Assembly (NCBI GenBank): GCA_946548895.1
Contig: CAMNQF010000029.1
Span: forward strand, 1-47,592
Direction: 5' to 3'
Length of the DNA: 47,592 nucleotides
Source of the DNA: an uncultured bacterium
GTDB taxonomy: Bacteria; Bacillota; Clostridia; Oscillospirales; Oscillospiraceae
This document shows, one piece after another, positions 16,800 to 25,393 of this stretch. Position 1 is the stretch's first letter. The number at the start of each line of letters is the position of its first letter. The translations under genes and the position numbers were made by a program. The notes beneath the pieces were generated by a model that saw only the letters and a list, made by a program, of their open reading frames with translations, was not told the origin of the DNA and did not search any database.

Positions 16800-18356
16800 T
16801 CATTTGCAGTTCAAGTACCGAATGATCTTGAGCAGAAGCTGAATATTCAAAACGGAGTCCATATCGGAGAGATCAAGATGGAGCTTTTCCTCAATGCGCT
16901 TAATCCGATACGCGACGCTGTTGCGGTGGAGGAACAGGGCCTGCGCGGTGGCCGCCATGGACATACCGCTGTCTATGTAGGTGGTGAGCAGTTCAAGGTC
17001 GTTTCTGCCGTTGGCGCGGTTTGCCTTATAAAAGCTGATGATCCTTCCGGGCAGCAGGGAAAACAAGTCGATCTGCCGGTCACAGATTTCCAGCATATGA
17101 TACATGGTGTAGTCCTTATAGAAAAAGACGTTCCCGCTTCCACAGTTCGGGCCCGACAGGCGCTTCCCCAGCCGGAGGGCGGCGCAGGCCTGGGTATAGG
17201 CCGCCTGGCATCCCGCCAGGGTGCGAAACTCCTGGCTCAGGCCGCAGTTGGCGTTGTAGGTGCGCAGGGTCGCGCTGAAGCTGGAGCGGGTCTGCGGGCT
17301 GTCGCAGCAAAAGGCGTCGGTGGATTTGAGCATATAGAGCTCTTCGCCATTGATGAAAATATGTTCCTTCGGCAGCTTCTGGCGCAGGTGAGAGATTAGA
17401 AATTCTGCCTGGGGCCTGGAAAAGCGCTTGAAGTCGATGACATAGACCAGATAGTCCTGCTGGTAGGGGATGTTGAGGGCGGTGGCGCGGTCGGCAATCT
17501 CCTCGGGTTCGGTGATCGTCCCATCCAGCAGCCCCCGGAGGAATATCTCGTCCAAATTGTTGCAATTGTCGCTCTGATCCATGTGCAGAGCCACATACGC
17601 CTCCAGCCGCTCAAAGAAATATTGCAGCAAATCCTGTTCGCCCTGCGTGGGGGCCTCGCCGGTGGCCACCATGGCCGCGGAGCAGTTCCGATGCCCGTTA
17701 TGGAAAAAGTGGCGGATATAGAAAGCGCATCCGGACAGGGTGTTGTCCTCCAAAATGCGCAGCCGGGGATGGAGCTCCGGCGAACCAAGCAGATTGTGCC
17801 TGAGCAGGTTGCGCACCACGTCCTGAGTGAAGTACCGCCGGTCGATCAGATTTTTCAGAAACGGGTTTTGAATCGGCCGGCCTTTGGAATACGCCTTGAT
17901 GTTAAAGGCCGCGTCCCAAAAGATCAGCAGACCCGAGAACGCGGGTCCCCCAACGTCGATAACTTCCTGAAGGCTGCCCGCGCACGCGGCCTGCTCCAGG
18001 TTGATCGCCCATTGGAAGGTGCGGGTGAACATCTCCTGAACGCTGTTGAACACCTGGGTGAGGGGATAGCTGTTCGGAATCAGAATCAGCGGCAGGCCGC
18101 ACTCCGCGGCCTCGGACCAGGCGGAGCCGCCGGTGACAACCACACACTGGGGGCGGAACTCCTCCGCCGGCCCGGCGCTCAGGAATCGCTCTATATCCCG
18201 CCGTTCGGCGACATAGAGGGCGGAGGGCTGGCAGGAACAGCCCGGGGCGGGGAGCAGCTTGACGCTGTCGAATCGGAGCGCCGCGCCCTCTGGGCCAGCT
18301 GCGGCAGGGGAAAAAGGCGCCAGGGCATCCAGCACCATTGGAATTGTAAATGTCAT
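16800..18356 (-). CDS. PucR/CdaR-family transcriptional regulator
   Basis: The 518-residue protein ends in the PucR-type helix-turn-helix: DSGMSMAATAQALFLHRNS, then VAYRIKRIEEKLHLDLSD, the usual place and sequence for this family. The middle part (about 280-400) resembles the CdaR GGDEF-like domain, and the N-terminal ~130 residues resemble the purine-catabolism sensory part (VAERRDIERFL...VVTGGSAWSEAA). Such proteins usually activate nearby catabolic genes in response to a small carboxylate or purine. It is transcribed away from the acyl-CoA ligase, 210 bases apart, so control of the island to its right is likely. The ATG at 18356 follows a GGGGGA site; an upstream in-frame ATG lacks one. 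Confidence 0.85.
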   Translation of the reverse strand: MTFTIPMVLDALAPFSPAAAGPEGAALRFDSVKLLPAPGCSCQPSALYVAERRDIERFLSAGPAEEFRPQCVVVTGGSAWSEAAECGLPLILIPNSYPLTQVFNSVQEMFTRTFQWAINLEQAACAGSLQEVIDVGGPAFSGLLIFWDAAFNIKAYSKGRPIQNPFLKNLIDRRYFTQDVVRNLLRHNLLGSPELHPRLRILEDNTLSGCAFYIRHFFHNGHRNCSAAMVATGEAPTQGEQDLLQYFFERLEAYVALHMDQSDNCNNLDEIFLRGLLDGTITEPEEIADRATALNIPYQQDYLVYVIDFKRFSRPQAEFLISHLRQKLPKEHIFINGEELYMLKSTDAFCCDSPQTRSSFSATLRTYNANCGLSQEFRTLAGCQAAYTQACAALRLGKRLSGPNCGSGNVFFYKDYTMYHMLEICDRQIDLFSLLPGRIISFYKANRANGRNDLELLTTYIDSGMSMAATAQALFLHRNSVAYRIKRIEEKLHLDLSDMDSVLNIQLLLKIIRYLNCK

Positions 18357-18566
18357 AATATCCCCCGTTTCGCAAATGATATAGCAGGCGCACTGGAAAC
18401 TCGGTAAACGGTTTTCAGCGCGGGCTTTGTCCAAGGATTCATGCGCGCCGACAATAATATAACATATTTTTTGCTAAATTTCATCCCTTTTAAAATTTTT
18501 ATGCCAACCAGATGTTTCCGCCGCGGCGCGGGAAGGAATCCACCTGTGGAAAGGAGTGGTTTTGAC
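18357..18566. promoter_or_regulatory. Divergent control region of the catabolic island
   Basis: The 210 bases between the regulator and the ligase are AT-rich in the middle (around 18455-18505), unlike the genes on each side. TTGCTA and TTTTAAAAT are present but not in good spacing, so I cannot place a promoter firmly. This is where a PucR-type activator would be expected to bind. Confidence 0.45.
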
Positions 18567-20096
18567 GTGAATTTTGCGCAGTTTCTTGAGACCAGCGCCC
18601 TGCGCTACCCGGACAAGACGGCGATGGCCATGAAGGAACGAAGGCTGACCTACCGGGAGCTGGAGGACCGCGTCCGGCGGCTGTCTGGCGCGCTGTCCGC
18701 GATGGGGTACCGGCCGGGGGACCGAATCGCCCTGGCGGCCTGCAACTGCCTGGAATATCCCGAGATCGTCTTTGCCTGCGCCCGCCTGGGCGTCGCCGCC
18801 GTGCTGCTCAACTGGCGGCTGCCGTCCAGGGAGCTCGTGAGGCTTTTGGAGCACAACAGGGCGCAAGGGGTGATTTTGAAGCTGGCGGACCCGGAGCGGG
18901 AGCGCGGCCTCCGCGACGAGCTTGGCGGACGCATACCCGTATTTCATCTGGACGGGACGTCCGGGGGCCGTCCATATGAGGAGCTTTTGGCCGGGGAGCC
19001 CTCCAGCGGGCCCGCGGCCTGCCTGACGGAGGACCACATCCTGATGCACCTGCACACCAGCGGGACCACGGGCTCTCCCAAGCCCGTTCTGTACAGCCAC
19101 GGGAGTTTCTCCAAGCAGGTGCTGGCCTACCTGTACCACATGGAGGTGACCGCCTCCGCGGTCTGCCAGCAGATGACCCAGATGTTCCATTCTGCCTGCG
19201 TGGCCATGTTCGGGTGCCTGGCGGCGGGTGCCACCGTCATCGCGCTGGACCGCTTCCATATGGAGGAATACCTTTCCACCATCGAGCGCGAGCGCTCAAC
19301 CCGGCTGGCGCTGATTCCGTCGATCCTGCGCCAGATCATCGCCTATCCCCGCCTGAGCGATTATGACCTGAGCTGTGTGAAGGAGGTGGCCTACTCCACG
19401 GCCCCCATGCCGCCAAAGCTGATACAGGCGGCCATGAAGGTTCTTCCATGCAGGTATTACACCACCTACGGCATGACGGAGATGGGGCCGATCGTCACCG
19501 CCATGGGGGCGGCGGAGCACCGGCGGGAGGAACTGCTCAACTATGTGGGAAAGCCCATTATCGGCTGCGACGTAAAAATTGTGGCGAAGGACGGCTCCAT
19601 CTGTCCCCCCGGAACCACGGGGGAGATCGCCGTGCGCGGCTTCGGAATGATGCGGGGCTATCTGGACATGGAGCGGGAGACCAGGGCCGCAATCCGGGAT
19701 GGGTGGTTCTACACCGGGGACCTGGGCTGCCTGAGCGGGGATGGATATCTCTGCCTTCGGGGCAGGAGAAACCATATGATTATCACCGGAGGCGAAAATG
19801 TATACCCCTGCGAGGTCCAGAACGCGCTTCAAGCCGTGTGCGACGAGATCAGCGAGATCGCGGTATACGGCGTGCCCGACGACCGCTGGGGGGAGGCGGT
19901 GGTTGCCAGCGTGGTGTTGAGTCCGGGCGCGGATGTGGACGAGGAGGAGCTGCGCCGGCGCTGCCGCAGCCGCCTGGCCGGATACCAGATTCCCAAGCGC
20001 ATCTTCATTGAATCCGATCTGCCCCGCAATCAGGTTGGGAAGGTGCTCATCAAGGTACTGGTGGATCGGTATGCCCAGCGTATGTCGGAACAATGA
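18567..20096 (+). CDS. AMP-dependent acyl-CoA ligase
   Basis: The 509-residue product activates a carboxylic acid with ATP and CoA through an acyl-AMP. All adenylating-enzyme motifs are present: P-loop HTSGTTGSPKP (163-173), YTTYGMTEMGPIV (~298-310), the ATP-ribose Asp in GWFYTGDLG (~385), RRNHMIITGGENVYPCEV, and the A10 lysine in PRNQVGKVLIK near the end. It is closest in layout to medium-chain/CaiC-type ligases, but the substrate cannot be read. The GTG at 18567 is chosen for the AAGGAG ten bases before it; upstream residues do not belong to the family. It is the first forward gene of the island, divergent from the PucR-type regulator. Confidence 0.88.
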   Translation: MNFAQFLETSALRYPDKTAMAMKERRLTYRELEDRVRRLSGALSAMGYRPGDRIALAACNCLEYPEIVFACARLGVAAVLLNWRLPSRELVRLLEHNRAQGVILKLADPERERGLRDELGGRIPVFHLDGTSGGRPYEELLAGEPSSGPAACLTEDHILMHLHTSGTTGSPKPVLYSHGSFSKQVLAYLYHMEVTASAVCQQMTQMFHSACVAMFGCLAAGATVIALDRFHMEEYLSTIERERSTRLALIPSILRQIIAYPRLSDYDLSCVKEVAYSTAPMPPKLIQAAMKVLPCRYYTTYGMTEMGPIVTAMGAAEHRREELLNYVGKPIIGCDVKIVAKDGSICPPGTTGEIAVRGFGMMRGYLDMERETRAAIRDGWFYTGDLGCLSGDGYLCLRGRRNHMIITGGENVYPCEVQNALQAVCDEISEIAVYGVPDDRWGEAVVASVVLSPGADVDEEELRRRCRSRLAGYQIPKRIFIESDLPRNQVGKVLIKVLVDRYAQRMSEQ

Positions 20097-20118
20097 AGTT
20101 CCTTCACCTCAAGAAAGG

Positions 20119-20280
20119 ATGAAAACGGCGATGATTCAAACAAGGTTTAGCCAAGCGCATGGAGGAGAAGGGGGCGGACGTGATTGCCATCGCCGGCTGC
20201 CCGCCGCAGGGGAGCTGATGGACCGCATGGAGGAGGGCAAACAAATCATCCATACGCTGGGCGGCGCGTTCTCCGAGTGA
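20119..20280 (+). pseudogene. Remnant of a nitronate-monooxygenase-like gene
   Basis: This short piece has parts of the flavoprotein encoded intact at 26549-27532. It opens with a start behind AAAGGA and reads MIQTRF, like the family N-terminus. Another frame (20150-20212) gives AKRMEEKGADVIAIAG, against AKRMEEKGADVVTIAG in the intact gene. It ends, back in the first frame, with ELMDRMEEGKQIIHTLGGAF, resembling the intact C-terminus QVMDEMVDDAYAIIQSLKQSF. So start, middle and end survive, with internal deletions and a frame shift. It cannot make a working enzyme. Confidence 0.72.
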
Positions 20281-20339
20281 GCGCGGGCCCGGATGGAAAT
20301 TACAGCAGGAGAAAAGAAACACAACAGAGGAGGAACACT

Positions 20340-21569
20340 ATGGAGCATTACAAACCACTGACCGGGTTCAAAATTTTGGAGCTGGCCACATTTCTGGCGG
20401 CCCCGTCCTGTACAAAGCTTCTCTCCGATCTTGGCGCGGACGTTATCAAGGTGGAAAAGGAGTCGGGCGACACCTTCCGGCACTTTGGCCCCACATTCAA
20501 AATGCCCGCGCAGGAGGACCATAACCCGGCCTTTGACCTGATGAACGGCGGGAAGCGCTCCATCATCATCAACATGAAGAGCGAAGAGGGAATGAAAGCG
20601 TTTTTTGACCTTCTGGACAGCGCGGACGCCTTTGTCACCAACGTGCGCGAAGGCGCGCTCAAGCGCCTGGGGTGCGATTACGATTCCCTGAAGGACCGCT
20701 TCCCCAGGCTGGTTATGGCCCGGATCACCGCCTATGGCGATAAGGGGCCCCGCGCCGCGGAGCCGGGCTATGACGCCGCCGCTTTCTGGGCCGCTTCCGG
20801 CTTCCTTCTGGACCAGCGGATGATGGTCCCCGGCACTCCCAACTATCCGGTGTCCTCCCCGCAGGGCATGGGAGACGTATTTGCCGGTTCCCTGCTGGCC
20901 AACGGCATCCTCAGCGCCCTGCTGGCCCGGGAGAGGACCGGGAAAGGGGACTATATCACCTCGTCCATCTATGGCGCGGCGATTTGGGGCCTGGGCGTGA
21001 TGATTCTCTCCGACGAGGAGCACCATCAGTACACCTGGCCCAAGGGCCGCTACGACCCGGGCACGACGCCCTATCAGTGCAAGGACGGACGCTGGGTCGC
21101 CTACGTAATTCCCCAGCACGAGCGCTACTTCCCCGGCGTGATCAAGGCGTTCGGCGCGCTGGAATTTTTGGATGATCCCCGCTTCATCAAGGTCTGGGAC
21201 GCCAACCGGAACAAGGAAACCTATGTAAAGCGGTTTGAGGAGCTCGCGGCCCAGATGACGGCGGACGAGCTGTCCGCCAGGCTGCGGGAGCAGGATGTGC
21301 CCAACACCATCCTGAACACCTACCACGGGATCAATCAGGACGAGCAGGCCATCGTCAACGGATTCATCCAGGAGCACACCTTCCCCGACGGGGAGAAGTG
21401 CATGATGACGCTCCCTTCCGTCCGGTCCCGCAGCGCCGGAGATCCGCATACCACGGTGGGTCCGCTGCTGGCGGCGGACACCGTGGACGTGCTGCGTGAG
21501 CTGGGCTACTCCGACGAGCGGATTGAGGAGCTGGCCAAGAGCAGCGCGATCGGCGTACGCAAGTCCTGA
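20340..21569 (+). CDS. Class III (CaiB/BaiF) CoA-transferase, copy 1
   Basis: The 409-residue product moves CoA between carboxylates through an aspartyl-CoA thioester. The N-terminal fold LTGFKILELATFLAAPSC, then the VIKVEKESGD loop, leads to the catalytic Asp in EPGYDAAAFWAASG (D145). The C-terminal part has PNTILNTYHGINQDEQAIVNG and a final LRELGYSDERIEELAKS. Layout and sequence resemble the transferases paired with 2-hydroxyacyl-CoA dehydratases (FldA/HadA type), which fits the dehydratase genes 2.5 kb downstream. The ATG at 20340 follows AGAGGAGGA. A clear paralogue lies at 33305-34492. Confidence 0.9.
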   Translation: MEHYKPLTGFKILELATFLAAPSCTKLLSDLGADVIKVEKESGDTFRHFGPTFKMPAQEDHNPAFDLMNGGKRSIIINMKSEEGMKAFFDLLDSADAFVTNVREGALKRLGCDYDSLKDRFPRLVMARITAYGDKGPRAAEPGYDAAAFWAASGFLLDQRMMVPGTPNYPVSSPQGMGDVFAGSLLANGILSALLARERTGKGDYITSSIYGAAIWGLGVMILSDEEHHQYTWPKGRYDPGTTPYQCKDGRWVAYVIPQHERYFPGVIKAFGALEFLDDPRFIKVWDANRNKETYVKRFEELAAQMTADELSARLREQDVPNTILNTYHGINQDEQAIVNGFIQEHTFPDGEKCMMTLPSVRSRSAGDPHTTVGPLLAADTVDVLRELGYSDERIEELAKSSAIGVRKS

Positions 21570-21732
21570 ACGCTTCGGCGAAGCGCTCGGGCGGCGGCCA
21601 AAGCTGGAATCCGCTGGGCTCCCGTTCAGCAGGGCTGGAAGGAGGTGCGGCACTGGAGAGACGGCCGGAGCCGGGGCTCTCAGCGGACCTGATAGACATG
21701 ATACAAGTTCGACAAAATAGGAGGGTGAGGAA

Positions 21733-23064
21733 ATGTCCCCCGAGATTATAAGCTTGATCGGCATTTTATTAGGACTGGTTTTCTTCATGGTGTGTGCCTG
21801 CTACGGCTGGAACATCATCATCCTGGGCATCGGAGCGTCGGTGATTACCGCCATATTCGGCGGACTGAACATTGTTGACGCGCTGACCACGCAGTATTCC
21901 GCCGGCTTTGTGAGCTTTTGGCAAAATTATATGCTGCTGTTCCTGGGCGGCGCCCTGTTCGCCCGGCTGATGACGGACTCCGGCGCGGCGTTCCGCATTG
22001 CCAGCGCCCTGTCGGGCGTGTGCCGCAAAGCCAAGAGCAAACGTGCGCAGAAAGTGCTGGCGGTTCTTACCCTGCCCATTATCAACGGCGTTTTGACCTA
22101 TGGCGGCATCACCTCGTTTCTGGTGGTGTTTCTGATGGTGGCCATTGCCCGGCAGCTGTTTGAGGAGCTGGATATCCCCTGGAAAATGTACGGCTGCGCC
22201 TGCCTGGGCTCCGCCACGTTCACTGCGGGTATGCTGCCCGGCTCCCCCGGCACCACCAACCTGATTCCCACCAGGTATCTGGGCACGACCCCCACCGCGG
22301 GCGCCACGCTGGGCATTCTGGCCACCCTGCTGTGTGTCACTCTGGGCGTGCTGTTCATTATCTGGGAGGTCACTAAAGCGGAGAAGAAGGGCGAGGGCTT
22401 CCTGCCCACTGGTCAGTCCATTGTCAAAGAGATTCTTCCCATGCCCGAAATTCCGGACTACAACATTCTGCGCTGCCTTGCCCCTTGCATCATCCTGCTG
22501 GTCAGCCTGAACGTGCTGAAGTGGAGCACCACCACCTCCCTGGCGCTGGGCTGCTTTTCCTGCATCGCGCTGTTCTTTAACGAGCTGCGGCCTAAGATAA
22601 AAGGGTCCGTCGCCGCCGGCCTCAGCAGCGGCATCATGACCCTGGCCCTGGTCTGCGGCGCCAACGGATTCGGCTCCGTGGTCGCCGCTGTCCCCGGCTA
22701 CGCCTTTGTGCTCGACGGCCTGATGAACATCCCCGGCCCCGCCGCGCTGCAGGTCTTTGTCTCCGTCAACATCGCCGCGGGCATCACCGGCTCCGCGCAG
22801 GGCGGCCTGGCGGTGTGCCTGTCCAACCTGGGCGAGCACTTCCTAAGCCTGGGCATCCCGGCCGGCGCTCTGCACCGCCTGTGCAGCTGCTCCGCCATCG
22901 GCCTGGACACCCTGCCCCACAGCGTGGGCGTCATCAACGCCGCCGGCGCGGCCAAGCTGACCCACAAGGAGATCTATTACTACTTCTTCATGATCACCGT
23001 GGTCATTACGATGATCTGCTCCCTGTTTGTCTGCCTGCTCATCTCTCTGGGCATCGGCGTTTAG
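21733..23064 (+). CDS. GntP-type carboxylate permease, copy 1
   Basis: The 443-residue protein has ~12 hydrophobic segments and matches the GntP superfamily (gluconate, hydroxybutyrate and related anion:proton symporters). Recognisable parts are the loop NGVLTYGGITSFLVVFLMVAIAR (~114-136), ATFTAGMLPGSPGTTNLIPT (~158-177), and the late SCSAIGLDTLPHSVGV (~386-401). Members that import D-3-hydroxybutyrate are common in acyl-CoA gene clusters, so a hydroxy- or short-chain carboxylate is the likely cargo. It lies 163 bases after the CoA-transferase with a clear GGAGGG site and is followed by two hairpins. Confidence 0.86.
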   Translation: MSPEIISLIGILLGLVFFMVCACYGWNIIILGIGASVITAIFGGLNIVDALTTQYSAGFVSFWQNYMLLFLGGALFARLMTDSGAAFRIASALSGVCRKAKSKRAQKVLAVLTLPIINGVLTYGGITSFLVVFLMVAIARQLFEELDIPWKMYGCACLGSATFTAGMLPGSPGTTNLIPTRYLGTTPTAGATLGILATLLCVTLGVLFIIWEVTKAEKKGEGFLPTGQSIVKEILPMPEIPDYNILRCLAPCIILLVSLNVLKWSTTTSLALGCFSCIALFFNELRPKIKGSVAAGLSSGIMTLALVCGANGFGSVVAAVPGYAFVLDGLMNIPGPAALQVFVSVNIAAGITGSAQGGLAVCLSNLGEHFLSLGIPAGALHRLCSCSAIGLDTLPHSVGVINAAGAAKLTHKEIYYYFFMITVVITMICSLFVCLLISLGIGV

Positions 23065-23080
23065 ACACCGCCGGCCAAAC

Positions 23081-23122
23081 GGGAAAGGTCCCGCATGACG
23101 CTTGCTGCGCGGGGCCCTTCCC
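23081..23122 (+). repeat. Hairpin after permease 1
   Basis: Arms 23081-23094 and 23109-23122 can pair over 14 positions with one mismatch and one G-T, loop of 14. No T tail follows, so it is more likely an mRNA end-protecting or pausing structure than a terminator. Confidence 0.6.
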
Positions 23123-23134
23123 CCCTCAACACTT

Positions 23135-23210
23135 AGAAGCCGCGCCAATAGCCCCGGCACGCCTCTTTACGGCCAGATTGCCGCCCGCTCCGGCAATTGG
23201 CGCGGCTTCT
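23135..23210 (+). repeat. 15-bp perfect inverted repeat before the dehydratase activator
   Basis: AGAAGCCGCGCCAAT (23135-23149) and ATTGGCGCGGCTTCT (23196-23210) are exact complements around 46 bases. The element ends 26 bases before the activator start. It could be an operator or an mRNA structure that separates expression of the permease from that of the dehydratase. Confidence 0.8.
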
Positions 23211-23236
23211 CACTTTTACGCGGTTTGGAGGACGCA

Positions 23237-24028
23237 ATGCTTACGCTTGGAATCGATATTGGTTCCGCCACCAGCAAGGTCGCGGTGATGCGCGGGGGAA
23301 CGGTTGTGCTGGCCACCGCGCTGCGCAGGGCTGGGATCGGCTCCGACGGCCCCGGCGCCGTGCTGCGGGACGCCCTGCGGCTGGCGGGCTGCCAAATGGA
23401 GGATATCGCGGCCGTGGCGGCCACGGGATACGGAAGAAACATGATGGAAGAGGCCGACTACCGCATCAGCGAACTGAGCTGCCACGGAAGGGGGGCCCAT
23501 TTTCTGGCCCCGGAGACCCGGACCCTGATTGATGTGGGCGGGCAGGACGCCAAAGTGATCCGCCTGGACGGCAGGGGGCGGATTATGGAGTTTATGATGA
23601 ACGACAAATGCGCGGCCGGCACCGGCCGGTTTTTGGAGGTCATGGCCCAGGTGCTGGGCTGCGGCATTCAGGAATTCAGCGGCCTGGCCGAGGGCCAGGA
23701 GGCCGCCCCCATCAGCAGTACCTGCGCGGTCTTTGCCGAGACGGAGGTCATCTCGCGCCTGGCTGCGGGCACGCCCCGGGGCAGCATCGCCGCGGGCATA
23801 AACCTATCGATTGCCAAACGGGTAGGCGGGCTGGCCATGCGGATGGGCGTCGTCCCGGCGGTTATGATGAGCGGCGGCGTGGCCCAAAACGCCTCCCTCG
23901 TGGATATGCTGGGCCGTGAATTGGGGGCGGACATCCTCGTAGCCAAGGAGTGCCAGTTCTGCGGCGCGCTGGGCGCCGCCCTGCTGGCATGGGAAAAAAC
24001 GCGAGCCTCGGGCAGGAAAGAGCCGTAG
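23237..24028 (+). CDS. 2-hydroxyacyl-CoA dehydratase activator (HgdC-like ATPase)
   Basis: The 263-residue product is the archerase/activator that uses ATP hydrolysis to push one low-potential electron into the dehydratase. The ASKHA nucleotide-binding fold shows GIDIGSATSKVAVM at the N-terminus and IDVGGQDAKVI (~98-108). The two cysteines that hold the shared [4Fe-4S] cluster across the homodimer are C125 (MNDKCAAGTGRF) and C163 (ISSTCAVFAETE), matching the spacing in HgdC. Length is typical. A single activator of this size points to a dehydratase rather than to the four-subunit benzoyl-CoA reductase. ATG 23237 follows TTTGGAGG. The dehydratase subunits come next. Confidence 0.93.
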   Translation: MLTLGIDIGSATSKVAVMRGGTVVLATALRRAGIGSDGPGAVLRDALRLAGCQMEDIAAVAATGYGRNMMEEADYRISELSCHGRGAHFLAPETRTLIDVGGQDAKVIRLDGRGRIMEFMMNDKCAAGTGRFLEVMAQVLGCGIQEFSGLAEGQEAAPISSTCAVFAETEVISRLAAGTPRGSIAAGINLSIAKRVGGLAMRMGVVPAVMMSGGVAQNASLVDMLGRELGADILVAKECQFCGALGAALLAWEKTRASGRKEP

Positions 24029-24029
24029 G

Positions 24030-24100
24030 GTTCCAAAGCCCCGGGCATCACCGTTTTGATGGCGCTTCCGCCGGGAGCGCTTGGACAAGATATTTGGAAC
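24030..24100 (+). repeat. Inverted repeat between activator and dehydratase subunit A
   Basis: GTTCCAAA (24030-24037) and TTTGGAAC (24093-24100) enclose a second hairpin built from GCGCTTCC and GGGAGCGC. The base lies 18 bases before the next start codon, whose Shine-Dalgarno (GAGGG) is modest, so translation may be affected. Confidence 0.55.
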
Positions 24101-24118
24101 GAAAGCTGAGGGATCTAT

Positions 24119-25393
24119 ATGAATGCAACTTCAGAACAAAAAGCGCCCCGGCCCGCGCCTGAAATCCCCCTCTCCAAGCAGATGGCCAATCAGCAGTCCG
24201 CGGACCTGATCCGCGCGGCCAAGCAGGCCAAGGCCCGGGGAGAGAAAATCGCGTGGGCCTCCGCTGTTTTCCCCCAGGAGATTCCAGAGGCCCTGGGCAT
24301 GGTCGTGCTTTATCCGGAGAGCTTCTCCGCCGGCGTGGCGGCCAGGAAAAAGGCGGGTCCATTCCTGGAGGAGGCGGAGGGAACGCTGGGCTACTCCCAG
24401 GATATCTGCTCCTATATCCGCATCAATTTTGCCTTTGGCGCGCTGCACGACAAGGAGGGGTTTGAGGAATTTGAATTCCCCATGCCCGACTGCCTGCTGC
24501 TGTGCAACAACAGCTGCGGCCAGGTGATGAAATGGTTTGAAAATCTTTCCGAGCAGCTGGACATCCCCATCTTCTTTTTCGACGCGGTGTATAACTACGA
24601 CGAGGACGGCATCCCGGATTACCGAATGCGCTATCTGACCGATCAGCTCAAGCAGCTGATGATAGATCTGGAGGCGTTTACGGGGAAAAAGCTGGATCAG
24701 GAGCGCTTCCTGGATGTGCAAAAGCGTTCCCAGATCAACCGGGAGCTGTTCCAGCAGGTGGTGGAGAAATCGCTGTACAAGCCCTCCCCGGCCACAGGGT
24801 TCGACCTGTACAACTACATCAGCGTCATGATTACCTGCCGGGGCAAGAGCTCCACGACGCAGATCATGACCCAGCTGCGGGATGAGATGGAGGCCCGGCA
24901 CCAGGCGGGCACATCCAGTTTCCGCGGCGAGGAGCGGCACCGCACCTACTGGAGCGGGATTGCCTGCTGGCCCTATCTGTCCCATAATATGCGGACCATG
25001 AAGCGCAGCGGAATGAATATTGTGGCCTCCGGATATGTCCGAAGCTGGATGCTGGAGTATGAGCCGGGCGATTTGGCCAGCATGGCCCGGGCCTATGCCG
25101 TATCCGTGGCGGCAAATATCTCCGTGCCGGAGTACGCCCAGCGCAGCGCGGATATGATCCGGGAGTACGGCTGTGACAACATGATCTGCCACAACAACAG
25201 AAGCTGTAAGATCAGCGCCTACAACCTGGACTGCGGGCGGCATCTGATTTTGGAGCAGACAGGCGTCCCCTGCGTCAGCTTTGACGGGGACCAGTCGGAT
25301 TACCGGGTCTACAGCGAGGCGCAGTTTGAAACCCGCATTCAGGGCTTGGAGGAGATCTTGGAGGGAAAGGAGGAGTCCGGCCATGTTGAATGA
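24119..25393 (+). CDS. 2-hydroxyacyl-CoA dehydratase, larger subunit (HgdA/FldB/LcdA-like)
   Basis: The 424-residue product is one half of the iron-sulfur enzyme that removes water from a (R)-2-hydroxyacyl-CoA through a ketyl radical. It has the family layout: AWASAVFPQEIPEALGMVVLYPE, GYSQDICSYIRINFAFG (C97), LLLCNNSCGQVMKWF (C129, C133) and, near residue 345, ICHNNRSCKI. The C97 and C133 areas agree with cluster ligands in related subunits, but I have not aligned them. Size is close to lactoyl-CoA dehydratase and phenyllactyl-CoA dehydratase A-subunits (~400-430), shorter than HgdA of hydroxyglutarate enzymes (~475). The next subunit starts within its last codons. Confidence 0.9.
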   Translation: MNATSEQKAPRPAPEIPLSKQMANQQSADLIRAAKQAKARGEKIAWASAVFPQEIPEALGMVVLYPESFSAGVAARKKAGPFLEEAEGTLGYSQDICSYIRINFAFGALHDKEGFEEFEFPMPDCLLLCNNSCGQVMKWFENLSEQLDIPIFFFDAVYNYDEDGIPDYRMRYLTDQLKQLMIDLEAFTGKKLDQERFLDVQKRSQINRELFQQVVEKSLYKPSPATGFDLYNYISVMITCRGKSSTTQIMTQLRDEMEARHQAGTSSFRGEERHRTYWSGIACWPYLSHNMRTMKRSGMNIVASGYVRSWMLEYEPGDLASMARAYAVSVAANISVPEYAQRSADMIREYGCDNMICHNNRSCKISAYNLDCGRHLILEQTGVPCVSFDGDQSDYRVYSEAQFETRIQGLEEILEGKEESGHVE

